A stretch of DNA of 64,000 bases from Mycolicibacterium frederiksbergense (GTDB taxonomy: Bacteria > Actinomycetota > Actinomycetes > Mycobacteriales > Mycobacteriaceae). A program made the translations under genes and the position numbers. Location: contig NZ_JARXVE010000002.1 of the NCBI RefSeq assembly GCF_029893345.1, positions 620,001-684,000 on the forward strand. The letters run 5' to 3'. Position 1 is the first letter of the stretch, and the number at the start of each line of letters is the position of its first letter. The notes under the pieces are model-generated. The model was not told where the DNA came from, did not search any database, and saw only the letters and a program-made list of their open reading frames with translations. Below, piece after piece: positions 37,670 to 52,139 of the stretch.

Positions 37670-37813
37670 GCCAGCCAGGTTACTGCCCGCCGCTGGTGGC
37701 CCGGTCACATGCCCCGGCCTGGGGATAACTCGGGAATAGTGGCGCAGCAGGGTACCGTTGAGGTAGTGAACGCGCGGGTCCGTCCATGCGTTCTTGTGTA
37801 CTTCGGCTGTACC

Positions 37814-37828
37814 GGCATCAGTGATGCC
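37814..37828. promoter_or_regulatory. 15-bp palindrome upstream of the Fe-S carrier gene
   Basis: GGCATCA-G-TGATGCC is a perfect inverted repeat with a single central base, about 22 bp before the ATG of the A-type carrier gene. Its position suits an operator or a leader hairpin. I do not recognise the binding protein. Confidence 0.4.
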
Positions 37829-37849
37829 CAGGGATGCTTAGGGAGAGCT

Positions 37850-38206
37850 ATGACTGTTCAGGACGCCACCTCCACCGAAACCCACGGTGTCACGCTGTCG
37901 GACGCTGCGGCGACCAAGGCGAAGGCGCTGCTGGACCAGGAAGGCCGCGACGATCTGGCGCTGCGCATCGCGGTGCAGCCGGGCGGCTGCGCCGGCCTGC
38001 GCTACAACCTGTTCTTCGACGACCGGACCCTCGACGGCGACCTCACTGCCGAGTTCGGCGGCGTCACGCTGACTGTGGACCGGATGAGCGCTCCGTACGT
38101 GCAGGGCGCCACCATCGACTTCGTCGACACCATCGAGAAGCAGGGCTTCACGATCGACAACCCGAACGCCACCGGGTCGTGCGCGTGCGGCGACTCCTTC
38201 AACTGA
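37850..38206 (+). CDS. erpA: A-type iron-sulfur carrier/insertion protein (HesB/ErpA family, Rv2204c-like)
   Basis: This 118-aa protein has the HesB/IscA fold with all three cluster-binding Cys: one in QPGGCAGLRYNLFF and two in GSCACGDSF at the C-terminus. It should carry or deliver Fe-S clusters to target enzymes. Start is the ATG at 37850 after GGGAGA. The M. tuberculosis orthologue is the only A-type carrier there and is sometimes called ErpA; that name is by orthology. LipA and QcrA in this window would be natural clients, but that is inference. It is divergent from the DUF3043 gene and faces the Rv2203-like gene. Confidence 0.93.
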   Translation: MTVQDATSTETHGVTLSDAAATKAKALLDQEGRDDLALRIAVQPGGCAGLRYNLFFDDRTLDGDLTAEFGGVTLTVDRMSAPYVQGATIDFVDTIEKQGFTIDNPNATGSCACGDSFN

Positions 38207-38228
38207 CGGTCACCGACTGACCTGTGGT

Positions 38229-38254
38229 ACCAGCGGTCAGTATTGACCGCTGGT
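38229..38254. terminator. Bidirectional hairpin between convergent genes
   Basis: Perfect 11-base arms ACCAGCGGTCA (38229-38239) and TGACCGCTGGT (38244-38254) with a four-base loop lie at the end of both the Fe-S carrier gene and the Rv2203-like gene, overlapping the last codons and stop of the latter. No U-tract follows, as is common in mycobacteria. Confidence 0.7.
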
Positions 38255-38863
38255 CCGCATGATGTACGAGCAGACCAGAACCTGGTCGTTCTTCCCGTCC
38301 TTTTGCACCAGCAGCTGCGCTACGCCCTGTTGCTCCGCATCGGGCGTGCCCCGCCCGCGCATCGAGCCGCTGACCGGTGCCACTCGCATGGTGAACAGCA
38401 CCTGGGCCTGGGTGGTGGACCACGGCACGATCTTGTCGATGTTGGTCACCTCGGCGTGGCTGAACTGCTTGCGGAACGCGTCACTGGCCAGGCCCGCCAC
38501 CGCGAGATCGGCATTGCGTTCCTTGACGGCGTCGTACAACCCGCACAGCGTGTGGCGCGCGATGGTTTGGTCGTCGCCGTCGATCAGTGCGTTGAGGTAT
38601 TCCTGAATGGCGGCCTGGGCCTGACTGTCGGAGACCACCGATGGCGGCGCGGCGCTGCGAGGGCCGGCGACGAGCACCGCGGTCAGCACTCCCGCCAGCG
38701 CGGTCGCCACCAGCAGCGCCGCCAGGATCTTGGGCCAGCGCCGCCGCTTCGGGTACGGCACCGGCGGCGGGAGAACCCCGGGATACGCGGAAGGAGCGGA
38801 CGGTACCGGTTGCGGGTACTGCTGGGGCGGAATGTGCTCGGGGTACTGGTAACTACCAGTCAT
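38237..38863 (-). CDS. Single-pass membrane protein, Rv2203-like
   Basis: This 208-aa protein has a Pro/Tyr/Gln-rich cytoplasmic N-terminus (residues 1-42), one membrane helix (KILAALLVATALAGVLTAVL, about 45-66) and an outer domain of ~135 residues with an NTF2-like/DUF4878 feel (AIQEYLNALIDGDDQTIARH ... WSTTQAQVLFTMRV). The outer domain holds two Cys (LCGLYD and LVCSYI) that may pair. Function unknown; conserved in mycobacteria next to adoK. Divergent from adoK. Confidence 0.82.
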   Translation of the reverse strand: MTGSYQYPEHIPPQQYPQPVPSAPSAYPGVLPPPVPYPKRRRWPKILAALLVATALAGVLTAVLVAGPRSAAPPSVVSDSQAQAAIQEYLNALIDGDDQTIARHTLCGLYDAVKERNADLAVAGLASDAFRKQFSHAEVTNIDKIVPWSTTQAQVLFTMRVAPVSGSMRGRGTPDAEQQGVAQLLVQKDGKNDQVLVCSYIMRTSGQY

Positions 38864-38961
38864 TACTTGGCGCTCCCCGCGTGATTCGGAGGTGGGTCAG
38901 CCGTTTACGGTGACCGGGAATACGGTTATACGCAGGTTAGCGCAACCCGTGGAGTGTGACC

Positions 38962-38980
38962 GTGCGCGCAGATCGCGCAC
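38962..38980. promoter_or_regulatory. Small hairpin in the adoK upstream region
   Basis: GTGCGCG (38962-38968) and CGCGCAC (38974-38980) form a perfect inverted repeat around CAGAT, some 57-75 bp before the adoK GTG. It may be an operator in the 173-bp gap shared with the divergent Rv2203-like gene. TATACG (near 38926) and TATGTA (near 38999) are possible -10 boxes. Confidence 0.35.
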
Positions 38981-39030
38981 AGGTCGCGTGGGTAGTGTTT
39001 ATGTAGCCGACTTAACGAAATGAGGGGTGA

Positions 39031-40011
<981 letters not shown>

Positions 40012-40022
40012 GACACCCAGTG

Positions 40023-40053
40023 CCGGCTCTGGGCCCGATGGGCCCAGAGCCGG
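40023..40053. terminator. Strong bidirectional terminator between adoK and asnB
   Basis: Perfect 14-base arms CCGGCTCTGGGCCC and GGGCCCAGAGCCGG with the loop GAT lie between the adoK stop (40011) and the convergent asnB stop (40069). GC-rich, without a U-tract. Confidence 0.88.
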
Positions 40054-40068
40054 ACGGCGGCGAGCCGC

Positions 40069-42045
40069 CTAGAGCTGCACCGGGTAGTGCGGTTCTTTGA
40101 TCTGCGGGGTCACGCTGCGCTCGACGAAGATGGCGTGCCACAGCATGAAGATCAGCACGGTCCACAGCCGACGGCTGTGATCGCTGACGCCACTGCGGTG
40201 TTCGTCGAGCATGGTGCGCACCGCGGCCAGATCGACATAGGCCCCGGCCTGTGATGACGCCGTCATGGCGTAGGCCCAGTCCATCAGCTCACCGGCGCGC
40301 AGCCAGTGCCGGATCGGTACCGGGAAGCCCAGCTTGGGCCGGTTCAGCACGTGCGCCGGAACGATCGGCTCCAGCGCGCGGCGCAGCGCGAACTTCGTTG
40401 TGGCCCGGGTGATCTTCTGATCCACCGGCAGCTTGGAGGCGACGGCGAACACCTCAGGGTCCAGGAACGGCACCCGGAGCTCCAGCGAATTGGCCATGGT
40501 CACCTTGTCGGCCTTGACCAGGATGTCGCCCCGCAGCCAGGTGAACAGGTCGATGTGCTGCATGCGTGCCACCGGATCCCAGCCCTGCGACGCGGCGTAA
40601 ATCGGTGCGGTGACGTCGGTATGCGTCCACTCCGGCCGGAAGCCGGGCAACACCGCGCGCAACTGATCGTCGGAGAAGCTGCGCGCATTGCCGTAATAGC
40701 GCTCCTCCAGGGTCAGCGATCCGCGATGCAGCAGGCTCTTGCCGCGCATGCCCTCCGGCAACGGCTTCGACGCCTTGCCCAGTGACTTGCGCACCGGTCG
40801 GGGCAGATAGTCGAACGGCCGCAGCGACAACGGTTCCCGGTAGATGGTGTAGCCGCCGAACAGCTCGTCGGCACCCTCGCCGGACAGCACCACCTTGACG
40901 TGTTTGCGGGCCTCACGGGCGATGAAGAACAGCGGGACCAGGGCCGGGTCGGCCACCGGTTCGTCCAGGTACCAAACGATTTCGGGCAGCGCCTCGACGA
41001 ACTCGGCCGCATTCACCACCTTGGTGATATGCCGGGCGCCGATCGCCTCGGCCGAGGCCACCGCCACATCCACCTCGGAGAAGCCTTCGCGCTCGAAGCC
41101 GGTGGTGAACGTGATCAGCCGGGGGTTGTGCCGCATCGCCAGCGCCGCGATCGCCGTCGAATCGATCCCGCCGGACAGAAACGCCCCGACGGTGACATCG
41201 GCTCGCATGTGTTTGGCGACCGAATCCTCAAGGGCGGCGGTGATTTCGTCGTACCGGGCCTGTTCCGCACCCTTGACGAACGGCACCGCGTTGAACTTCG
41301 GGACGAAGTAGCGTGTCACCTCGGGGCGGGCGCCGGGCTTAAACCGGGCGTAGCTGCCCGACTCCAGCCGGCGGATACCGCGGTGCAGCGTCTCGGGTTC
41401 GGGCACGTACTGCAGAACCGTGTAGTGCTGTACCGCGCGCTCGTCGATGTTCAGGTCGAGGCCCAGCACTTCGGCCAGATCCAGCAGGCACTTCTTTTCG
41501 CTGCCCACCGCGGTGCCGCCCGGCCCGGTGGCCATGAACAGCGGCTTGATGCCGAACGGGTCCCGGGCGCAGAACATTTCGCGCTCGACGGTGTCCCACA
41601 GGGCGAAGGCGAACATGCCGCGCAGCCGCATCAGCGCGTCGGCGCCCCAGTAGTGGTAGGCCGCGACGATGGCCTCGCCGTCGCCGTCGGTGTGAAATAC
41701 CGCACCATGTTCCTGTGCGAGCTCGGCGCGTAGCTCTAGGTAGTTGTAGATCTCGCCGTTGAACACCAGCACGTAACGGTCCGGCGTCTCGGCGGGACCC
41801 CAGCGCAAGGGTTGATGGCTGTGCGCGATATCGATGATCGACAGCCGGTTGAAGCCCAGCACGACGGTGCCGTCTTGCCCATTGCCCGTGGAATCAGCCC
41901 AGGTTCCGGGCTCGTCGGGGCCGCGATGGCGCATCAGGTGGGAAGCGTTCGCCACCGCGTCGACCAGCCAGGGCCCGGCATCGGGGGAGGCCTCACCCTG
42001 GGGCGAATGGGATGGGTCAGTTACCAAGGCGAGCAGTCCGCACAC
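40069..42045 (-). CDS. asnB: Asparagine synthase, glutamine-hydrolysing
   Basis: This 658-aa enzyme has an N-terminal Ntn glutaminase domain starting Met-Cys-Gly-Leu-Leu (Cys2 is the nucleophile after Met removal), with [13 protein letters not shown] and [16 protein letters not shown], and a C-terminal ATP-pyrophosphatase synthetase domain with the P-loop [18 protein letters not shown], and [18 protein letters not shown] chose the GTG at 42045 because the Cys must follow the start; the longer frame to 42576 runs over ctaC on the other strand. In mycobacteria this gene type has been linked to antibiotic and stress resistance and to amidation of cell-wall DAP in relatives (AsnB/LtsA), so the acceptor may not be free aspartate. 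Confidence 0.93.
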   Translation of the reverse strand: MCGLLALVTDPSHSPQGEASPDAGPWLVDAVANASHLMRHRGPDEPGTWADSTGNGQDGTVVLGFNRLSIIDIAHSHQPLRWGPAETPDRYVLVFNGEIYNYLELRAELAQEHGAVFHTDGDGEAIVAAYHYWGADALMRLRGMFAFALWDTVEREMFCARDPFGIKPLFMATGPGGTAVGSEKKCLLDLAEVLGLDLNIDERAVQHYTVLQYVPEPETLHRGIRRLESGSYARFKPGARPEVTRYFVPKFNAVPFVKGAEQARYDEITAALEDSVAKHMRADVTVGAFLSGGIDSTAIAALAMRHNPRLITFTTGFEREGFSEVDVAVASAEAIGARHITKVVNAAEFVEALPEIVWYLDEPVADPALVPLFFIAREARKHVKVVLSGEGADELFGGYTIYREPLSLRPFDYLPRPVRKSLGKASKPLPEGMRGKSLLHRGSLTLEERYYGNARSFSDDQLRAVLPGFRPEWTHTDVTAPIYAASQGWDPVARMQHIDLFTWLRGDILVKADKVTMANSLELRVPFLDPEVFAVASKLPVDQKITRATTKFALRRALEPIVPAHVLNRPKLGFPVPIRHWLRAGELMDWAYAMTASSQAGAYVDLAAVRTMLDEHRSGVSDHSRRLWTVLIFMLWHAIFVERSVTPQIKEPHYPVQL

Positions 42046-42064
42046 CGCGCCAGTATGCCTAATC

Positions 42065-42093
42065 GTGCGGGTCGCCGAGACCGGCACCCGCAC
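42065..42093. promoter_or_regulatory. Hairpin in the asnB/ctaC divergent region
   Basis: GTGCGGGT (42065-42072) pairs perfectly with ACCCGCAC (42086-42093), and inside it GCCG pairs with CGGC around a short loop. It begins 20 bp upstream of the asnB GTG, so it would lie in the asnB leader or act as an operator. Confidence 0.4.
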
Positions 42094-42109
42094 ACATTCA
42101 TCCATATTT

Positions 42110-42163
42110 CCGAGCCGCTTTGCTCCCGTTCCCGGGCCCATTGCCGAGTCGCTTCGCTCCCGT
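42110..42163. repeat. Direct repeat of 20 bp between asnB and ctaC
   Basis: Two 20-base copies (42110-42129 and 42144-42163) differ at only two bases; each starts CCGAG and ends GCTCCCGT. They are separated by 14 bases. The motif resembles dispersed low-complexity spacer repeats of mycobacteria. They lie in the ctaC promoter region. Confidence 0.6.
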
Positions 42164-42247
42164 CGGCAGGCGTGGTCTACGCTGCGTAGTATTCGCAAAA
42201 CAACTGACCGGTCGCGGTCGCGAAATACCGATCTAGGAGGCGCCAAC

Positions 42248-43285
42248 GTGACACCTCGCGGGCTTAAGGCGGTGGCCCGAGCGGCGTTGTTGACCATTGT
42301 TCTGGGCGGCTCAGCACTCTTGCTGAGCGGTTGCAGCTGGCAGGACGCACTCGCGCTCGGCTGGCCGACCGGGATCACCCCGGAGGGCAAACTCAATCGG
42401 GAGCTGTGGATCGGCTCCGTGATTGCGTCCTTCGTGGTGGGCGCCATCGTGTGGATTCTGATCTTCTGGTCGAGTGCGTTCCACCGGAAGAAGAAGGACG
42501 ACACGGAGCTGCCCCGCCAGTTCGGGTACAACATGCCGTTGGAGCTGGTGCTGACGGTCATCCCGTTCCTCATCATCTCGGTGCTGTTCTACTTCACCGT
42601 GGTGGTGCAGGAGCGCATGCTGCACAAGGATCCCAACCCCGAGGTCGTCATCGACGTGACCGCCTTCCAGTGGAACTGGAAGTTCGGCTACCAGAAGATC
42701 GACTTCACCGACGGCTCCTTCAAATACGACGGTGTCGACGCCGCGCGCAAGGCCGCGATGACCTCCAAGCCCGAGGGCAAGGACGAGCACGGCAAGGAGC
42801 GGGTCGGCGCGCTGCATGGCCTCAACCCTGAGGACCGCACCTACCTGAACTTCGACAAGATCGAGACCCTGGGCACCTCTACCGAGATCCCGGTGCTGGT
42901 GGTCCCAGTCGGCAAGCGCATCGAGTTCGTGCTCAACTCGGCCGATGTGGTCCACGGTTTCTGGGTGCCGGAGTTCCTGTTCAAGCGCGACGTGCTGCCG
43001 GATCCTGTGGCCAACCACTCGGACAACGTCTTCCAGGTCAGCCAGATCGACCAGACCGGCGCGTTCGTCGGGCGTTGCACCGAGATGTGCGGTACCTACC
43101 ACTCGATGATGAACTTCGAGGTCCGGGTTGTGGAACCCAACGACTTCAAGGCATACATCGACCAGCGCGCTGCGGGCAAGACCAACGCCGAGGCGTTGAC
43201 GGCGATCAACCAGCCACCAATGGCGATCAGCACTCAGCCGTTCGATACGCGACGCGGTGAGCAGGCACCGCAGGCGAGCAAGTAA
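42248..43285 (+). CDS. ctaC: Cytochrome c oxidase subunit II
   Basis: This 345-aa subunit of the aa3 oxidase carries the CuA electron-entry site. It has a lipoprotein-type signal ending LLLSGCSW, two membrane helices (about 55-78 and 97-118), and a periplasmic cupredoxin domain with the CuA ligands in VHGFWVPEF and [12 protein letters not shown], complete with both Cys, both His and Met. An insertion between the helices and the CuA domain ([17 protein letters not shown] and a Lys-rich stretch) is usual for actinobacteria. GTG start at 42248, preceded by CTAGGAGG. ctaF follows after 11 bp. Confidence 0.96.
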   Translation: MTPRGLKAVARAALLTIVLGGSALLLSGCSWQDALALGWPTGITPEGKLNRELWIGSVIASFVVGAIVWILIFWSSAFHRKKKDDTELPRQFGYNMPLELVLTVIPFLIISVLFYFTVVVQERMLHKDPNPEVVIDVTAFQWNWKFGYQKIDFTDGSFKYDGVDAARKAAMTSKPEGKDEHGKERVGALHGLNPEDRTYLNFDKIETLGTSTEIPVLVVPVGKRIEFVLNSADVVHGFWVPEFLFKRDVLPDPVANHSDNVFQVSQIDQTGAFVGRCTEMCGTYHSMMNFEVRVVEPNDFKAYIDQRAAGKTNAEALTAINQPPMAISTQPFDTRRGEQAPQASK

Positions 43286-43296
43286 GGGCACACGTC

Positions 43297-43716
43297 ATGC
43301 ATATTGAAGCTCGGCTGTTTGAGATCCTCACCGCGTTCTTCGCGCTGTCGGCGGTGGTGTACGGCGTCCTGACGGCGATGTTCGCCCACGGCGGCGTGGA
43401 GTGGGCAGGCACCACTGCGCTGGCGCTGACCACGGGCCTGACCCTGATCACCGGAACCTTCTTCCGCTTCGTGGCGCGTCGCCTCGACACCCGCCCCGAG
43501 GATTACGAGGACGCGGAGATCAGCGACGGTGCCGGGGAACTGGGTTTCTACTCGCCACACAGCTGGTGGCCGATCCTGTGCGCACTGGCATTCTCGGTGG
43601 TCGCTGTGGGCACCGCCCTGTGGCTTCCCTGGTTGATGGCCGCCGGTATCTCCTTCGTGCTGATGGCGGTCGGCGGCCTGGTCTTCGAGTACCACTGGGG
43701 CGCGGAGAAGCACTGA
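43297..43716 (+). CDS. ctaF: Cytochrome c oxidase subunit IV (actinobacterial)
   Basis: This 139-aa membrane protein is the small fourth subunit of the actinobacterial aa3 oxidase in the bcc-aa3 supercomplex. It has four hydrophobic segments: [19 protein letters not shown], one around [20 protein letters not shown], and two near the C-terminus [20 protein letters not shown] and [19 protein letters not shown]. The family motif [11 protein letters not shown] is present. It is directly behind ctaC on the same strand, so the two are co-expressed. Confidence 0.94.
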   Translation: MHIEARLFEILTAFFALSAVVYGVLTAMFAHGGVEWAGTTALALTTGLTLITGTFFRFVARRLDTRPEDYEDAEISDGAGELGFYSPHSWWPILCALAFSVVAVGTALWLPWLMAAGISFVLMAVGGLVFEYHWGAEKH

Positions 43717-43892
43717 CCCGGCCGGGCGATGCGTTCGCCGTGGCCTGATCAAGGTCACGATCGGGCCGTCACTTCAACCGCTACCGGCACCGCCGGACTC
43801 GCCGGCGCCACCCCGTTGGGTAGGGTTGCCGGGGCACCGCCACCAGCGGACGTCCCTGGTGGCGGTGAAGCAGTCGAGAAGGATAGGCGTAG

Positions 43893-44783
43893 ATGAGCGG
43901 GCCGAATCCCCCGGAACCGGGTGCCTCCGGTTCTGATTTGCCGGACCAGCAACCCGGAAAGCACTCCGCACCCGAGGGTCCGACTCAGGTGGCGGGCACC
44001 GATCCGGACACCGGTGAGACCGAGTTCTACTCGCAGGCGTACTCCGCGCCGGAGTCGGAACAGTTCACCAGTGGACCGTACGTGCCCGCCGACCAGTCGC
44101 TCTACGACTACGACAGCTACGACCCGGCGACCGAACTCGTCGACACGGCTCCGCCGCCGCGCTGGCCCTGGGTGGTCGGTATCACCGCGATCCTCGCCGC
44201 GGTGGCGCTGGTGGCATCGGTGGCCGTCCTGGTGACCCGGGAAAGTGACACCACCAACCTGGCCACCCCGCATCCGAGTACGACGACGTCGGCGCCGCCG
44301 GTGCAGGACGAGATCACCACGACGACTCCACCGCCGCCACCTCCGACGTCGGAGGAGCTGCCGCCGCCTCCGCCTCCGGAGACCGTGACGGTGACCGAGC
44401 CGCCGCCCGTGCCGGTGCCTGCACCCGCACCCGCGCCAACCAGCGAGGCGCCCGCGCCGGCCCCGAGCACGACGACTCCGCCACCGACGACCACCACCAC
44501 GACGCATGCTGGACCGCGTCAGGTCACGTATTCGGTGACGGGCACCAAGGCGCCCGGTGACATCATCACCATCACCTATGTCGACGGGAACGGAAACCGG
44601 CGCACCCTGCGCAACGTCTACATTCCGTGGACCTTCACGATGACCCCGATCTCCAATTCGGATGTGGGTTCGGTGGAAGCCTCCAGCCTGTTCCTGGTGA
44701 GCCGGCTGAACTGTTCGATCACCGCCAGTGACGGAACGGTGTTGTCCTCCAACACGAACAATTCGGCGCAGACGGCCTGCTGA
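43893..44783 (+). CDS. mmpS3: MmpS3-like membrane protein
   Basis: This 296-aa protein is larger than other MmpS proteins: a cytoplasmic acidic/Pro-rich region (residues 1-88), one membrane helix ([24 protein letters not shown], about 90-113), a Pro/Thr/Glu-rich periplasmic spacer (115-205) and a C-terminal MmpS domain with [20 protein letters not shown] and [17 protein letters not shown]. Two Cys near the end (NCSITASDG and the last residue) may form the conserved disulfide. Unlike MmpS4/5 it has no MmpL partner nearby. It lies between the ctaCF and qcr genes as in M. tuberculosis (Rv2198c). GAGAAGGAT precedes the ATG. Confidence 0.88.
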   Translation: MSGPNPPEPGASGSDLPDQQPGKHSAPEGPTQVAGTDPDTGETEFYSQAYSAPESEQFTSGPYVPADQSLYDYDSYDPATELVDTAPPPRWPWVVGITAILAAVALVASVAVLVTRESDTTNLATPHPSTTTSAPPVQDEITTTTPPPPPPTSEELPPPPPPETVTVTEPPPVPVPAPAPAPTSEAPAPAPSTTTPPPTTTTTTHAGPRQVTYSVTGTKAPGDIITITYVDGNGNRRTLRNVYIPWTFTMTPISNSDVGSVEASSLFLVSRLNCSITASDGTVLSSNTNNSAQTAC

Positions 44784-45367
44784 TGCCGGGGCCGATCACC
44801 GAACTGGACAGCACCGACCGGGTGCTGCTGGGCGCCTGCGCGGCGGTCTGGCTCGGTGCGTTGGGTGCCGGGGTGGCCGCCGGCGTCGCTCTGGTGGACC
44901 TGGGTCGCAGCCACCAGCCGGGCGCCGAGCAGGCCGCCGGCACCCCGTGGGTGCTCTATACGGTGATCGCCCTGTCCGTTGTGGTGATCGCGGGCGCGGT
45001 GCCGCTGCTGTTGCGGGCCCGGGCCCAATCGGACAGTCACCAACCCGCTCGACGACCTGCTCCACCGGCCCGGTTACCACGTCCGATCGGTGGCAGCTAT
45101 CGGGCCGCGCCGGTGCAGATGAGCCGCTACAACGCCCACAGCAGCGCCAAGACGGCTGCGGCCGAGGGAGTCTGGCTGCGGTTCACCCTGGTCGTCACTT
45201 GCGCCATAGGTGTGGCGACCGCCGCCATCGGGCTGGCGACGTATCTGATGGCAACCGGGAGCGATGTGGCGGCCTGGTGCCTCTACGGCCTCTCCGGTGT
45301 GGTCACCGCTGGCATCATCGCGTTGCCGATCGTGGCTGCGCGCCAGCTGGGCGCGCTCTCGGCCTGA
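44783..45367 (+). CDS. Four-helix membrane protein, Rv2197c-like
   Basis: This 194-aa protein has four predicted membrane helices (about residues 11-33, 53-74, 132-152 and 163-183) and a central basic loop with SRPAPPARLPRP-like composition. Its ATG overlaps the mmpS3 stop (TGATG), so it is translationally coupled to mmpS3. The family (DUF2561-type) has no known function but is conserved at this place beside the respiratory genes; a role with MmpS3 or the oxidase is only inference from neighbours. Confidence 0.82.
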   Translation: MPGPITELDSTDRVLLGACAAVWLGALGAGVAAGVALVDLGRSHQPGAEQAAGTPWVLYTVIALSVVVIAGAVPLLLRARAQSDSHQPARRPAPPARLPRPIGGSYRAAPVQMSRYNAHSSAKTAAAEGVWLRFTLVVTCAIGVATAAIGLATYLMATGSDVAAWCLYGLSGVVTAGIIALPIVAARQLGALSA

Positions 45368-45529
45368 GCCCTCCCGGACCGGGGTAGGGGAGTGACTCTC
45401 CCGGCTCTGTTCATTTTGCTGCGGACCCTCTGACGTCTGCGTAGCCTCGATATTCAGGTATGGGCAGGCCAGTTGGTAAGACGTTGGAATTCTTCGGCTG
45501 TGAACGACAACGGAAGGTCGAGGCGGCTC

Positions 45530-46204
45530 ATGAGAAAGGTCTTGGCGGGCTTGGTGGCCGTCAGCGTGAGCGTCGTGCTCGTCGGTTGTGGCGCTGGCAC
45601 AAAGACCGGGCCCACGACATCAGTCGCGGCGCCGACCACCTCAGCGGGAACGTCGAAGGCGGAGCGGCCGAAACTCGCCGGTCCGAACAAGACGATCAAC
45701 GACTACATCACCGAGAACAAGATCGCCGAGACCCCGATCAAGCCCGACGAGCCCGGTACGCCGAAGTTCGACTTCCCCTTCCCGCCGGGTTGGAGTCTTG
45801 CCGGGGACAAGACGCCCGATTGGGCCTACGGCGCCATTGTGTATGACCAGCCGACGGATCCCGCCGATCCACCGGCCATCATTGCGATCGCCTCGAAGCT
45901 GACTGGCGATGTCGACGCGGCCAAAATTCTGGAGTACGCGCCGGGCCAGTTGCAGAACCTGCCGGATTTCAAGCCGATCAAGGAAGCGACGAAAGGCACG
46001 TTGGGCGGGTTCGAGTCGATCCAGTCGTCCGGAACCTATACCAATGACGGCAAGGTTCGGGCTATCGCCCAGAAGACCGTGGTCATCCCCAGCGCTGACG
46101 CCCTGTTCGTGCTGCAGCTCAACGGTATTGCCCCGGAGGGACAGAAGGATGTGGTCATCGCTGCGGCTCAGCTCATCGACGAGCAGACCAAGATCACCCC
46201 ATAA
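45530..46204 (+). CDS. LpqN/LpqT-family lipoprotein
   Basis: This 224-aa protein starts with a lipoprotein signal (hydrophobic core VLAGLVAVSVSVVLVGC, lipobox LVGC), then a Thr/Ala-rich linker to about residue 45, and a Lpp-LpqN domain: TINDYITENKIAETPIKPDE, FPFPPGWSLAGDKTPDWAYG and TLGGFESIQSSGTYTNDG. LpqN-type lipoproteins are surface proteins with poorly known roles. Start at the ATG 45530; an in-frame stretch upstream to 45473 would hide the signal peptide. A second exported protein follows 21 bp downstream. I do not recall these two genes at this place in M. tuberculosis. Confidence 0.82.
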   Translation: MRKVLAGLVAVSVSVVLVGCGAGTKTGPTTSVAAPTTSAGTSKAERPKLAGPNKTINDYITENKIAETPIKPDEPGTPKFDFPFPPGWSLAGDKTPDWAYGAIVYDQPTDPADPPAIIAIASKLTGDVDAAKILEYAPGQLQNLPDFKPIKEATKGTLGGFESIQSSGTYTNDGKVRAIAQKTVVIPSADALFVLQLNGIAPEGQKDVVIAAAQLIDEQTKITP

Positions 46205-46225
46205 CCCCTGGGAGCCGAGGACATC

Positions 46226-46552
46226 ATGAAGATCCGAACCAGGGCCCCCGCGCTCCTGCTGGTGACCCTCTGCAGCACCGTGTTGGCCTCTGTAGTCGTG
46301 ACGGCGACACCGACGGCGACATCGGCGCCCTGCCCGGGTGGAAGCGTCTTGGACCCGACCACTGGGATCTGCTGGTCGGAGAACAACCCGCGTAACAGCG
46401 TGGGCGGCTCGGGCAACGTTCCCTGCCTGCCAGGGCGTTTGGGCCTGTGCATGGGAGCTCTGCAGAACACTCAGGTTCCGGGTTCGGCGCTGAAGCCGCA
46501 GCCGCCGGGCGGGCCGGCCCCGCGGTCGGGACCTCGCGGTACCTGGCCGTAG
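46226..46552 (+). CDS. Small secreted Cys-containing protein
   Basis: This 108-aa protein has a clear Sec signal peptide (Met-Lys-Ile-Arg-Thr-Arg then ALLLVTLCSTVLASVVVTA, cut near residue 33) and a mature part of ~75 residues with four Cys (PCPGG, GICW, VPCLPG, LGLCMG), which could form two disulfides, and a Pro/Gly-rich tail. No family recognised. It starts 21 bp after the LpqN-type lipoprotein gene and ends before a strong terminator, so these two form a short operon of exported proteins. Confidence 0.75.
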   Translation: MKIRTRAPALLLVTLCSTVLASVVVTATPTATSAPCPGGSVLDPTTGICWSENNPRNSVGGSGNVPCLPGRLGLCMGALQNTQVPGSALKPQPPGGPAPRSGPRGTWP

Positions 46553-46577
46553 TGAGACGGACGGAGTTCTCCAGACA

Positions 46578-46626
46578 AAACAAATCGCCGCAACCTCTCC
46601 GGGGAGAGCGTTGCGGCGATTTGTTT
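46578..46626. terminator. Strong bidirectional terminator before qcrB
   Basis: Perfect 17-base arms at 46578-46594 and 46610-46626, with a further CTCTCC/GGAGAG pairing inside, end in TTGTTT on the plus strand and in the complementary A/T run on the other strand. It lies between the secreted-protein gene and the convergent qcrB, and would work in both directions as an intrinsic terminator. Confidence 0.92.
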
Positions 46627-46666
46627 GAGCTCGACGGCGGGGCCGTCAGTCAGGGTAGGGGAGTGG

Positions 46667-48300
46667 TCAGTGGTGACCGTTGGTCTCCCCGTTGGTGTTT
46701 CGTTCCTGCTGTTCGCGCAGGGCGGTGAGTGCCTTCTGCTCGGAGGCGTGTGCGGCCTCGGTGAGCGCCTCTTGCTCGACAGCCGGATCGGCGAACAGGA
46801 AGCTGCCGCTACCCGGTGCGCCGGCGGAGCCGAGCTTGTTCATCCGCTTCGGCAGCGCGGCACCCTGGTACTCCATCGGAATCGGGTGGCCGTGGTCGTC
46901 GACCGGGCCGAGCGGCTGGTGCAGCTCGACGTAGGCACCGTGCGGCAGGCGCTTGATGATGCCGGTCTCGATGCCGTGCTCTAGCACCGCACGGTCGCTG
47001 CGCTGCAGCGAAATGGCCCACCGGTAGGCGATGTAGTACACGATGCCGGGCAGCACCACCATGCCGATACGGCCGATCCACGTGGTCGCGTTCAGCGAGA
47101 TGTGGAACTTCAGCGCGATGATGTCGTTCATGGCGGCCAGCGTCAGGATCATGTAGAACGAGATCGCCATGGCGCCGATGGCCGTGCGTACCGGTACGTC
47201 ACGAGGACGCTGCAGCAGGTTGTGGTGCGCGTCGTCGCCGGTCACCTTCTTCTCGATGAACGGGTAGGCGATCAGCAAGATGAATACCAGGCCCATGCCC
47301 AGGGCAACCCAGACCGAGGCCGGGATGGTGTGGCCGAAGGGGTAGAACTCCCAGGCGGGCCAGATACGAGCCAGGCCCTCGGTCCACATCATGTAGAAGT
47401 CCGGCTGGCTACCCGCCGAAATCTGAGACGGCTTGTAGGGCCCCAGATTCCAGATCGGGTTGATGGTCAGCAGACCACCCATCAGGCCCAGCACACCGGT
47501 GATCAACGCGAAGAACGCACCCGATTTCACCGCGAACACCGGCATGACTCGCACACCGACCACATTGGTCTCGGTGCGGCCGGGTCCGGGGAACTGGGTG
47601 TGCTTCTGGAACCACACCAGCGCCATGTGCGCACCGATCAGGGCCAGGATGATGCCCGGGATCAGCAGGACGTGCAGCGCGTACATCCGCGGGATGATGA
47701 TCTCGCCGGGGAAGTCGCCGCCGAACAGCGCCCAGTGCAGCCAGGAGCCGATCACCGGCATACCCAACGTGATCGAGGAGAAGGATGCGCGCAGGCCGAC
47801 GCCGGACAGCAGGTCGTCGGGCAGCGTGTAGCCGAAGAAGCCCTCGAACATCGCCAGGATGAGCAGCAGTGAGCCGATGATCCAGTTGGCCTCACGCGGA
47901 CGCCGGAAGGCGCCGGTGAAGAAGATGCGCGCCAGGTGCACCATGATCGATGCGGCGAACATCAGTGCGGCCCAATGGTGGACCTGGCGGACGAACAATC
48001 CGCCGCGCACCTCGAAGCTGATCTGCAGTGCGGTCTCGTAGGCCCGCGACATCTGAACACCCCGAAGCGGTTGGTACACACCGTCGTAGGTGACGTGTGC
48101 CATCGACGGATCGAAGAACAGCGTCAGCCAGACACCGGTGATCAGCAGCACGATGAAGCTGTACAGCGCGATCTCACCCAGCAGGAAGGACCAGTGGGTG
48201 GGGAACACCTTGTTCAGCTGTCGACGTACCGCCGCCGACGGGTGGTAACGGGAATCGATCGCATCGCCTTGTGCGGCAGCGATCTTGGCAAGGTCAGGGC

Positions 48301-48304
<4 letters not shown>
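46667..48304 (-). CDS. qcrB: Cytochrome bc1 complex cytochrome b subunit
   Basis: This 545-aa integral membrane protein holds both b haems and the quinol sites of the actinobacterial bcc complex. Seen: [19 protein letters not shown], the [20 protein letters not shown] helix with haem-ligating His, PEWxxx-type [16 protein letters not shown], and [20 protein letters not shown] with further haem His. The C-terminal ~150 residues are the actinobacterial extension. It is the target of drugs such as telacebec (Q203) in M. tuberculosis. Its ATG overlaps the qcrA stop (48301-48304). Last gene of ctaE-qcrC-qcrA-qcrB. Confidence 0.97.
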
Positions 48305-52139
<3,835 letters not shown>

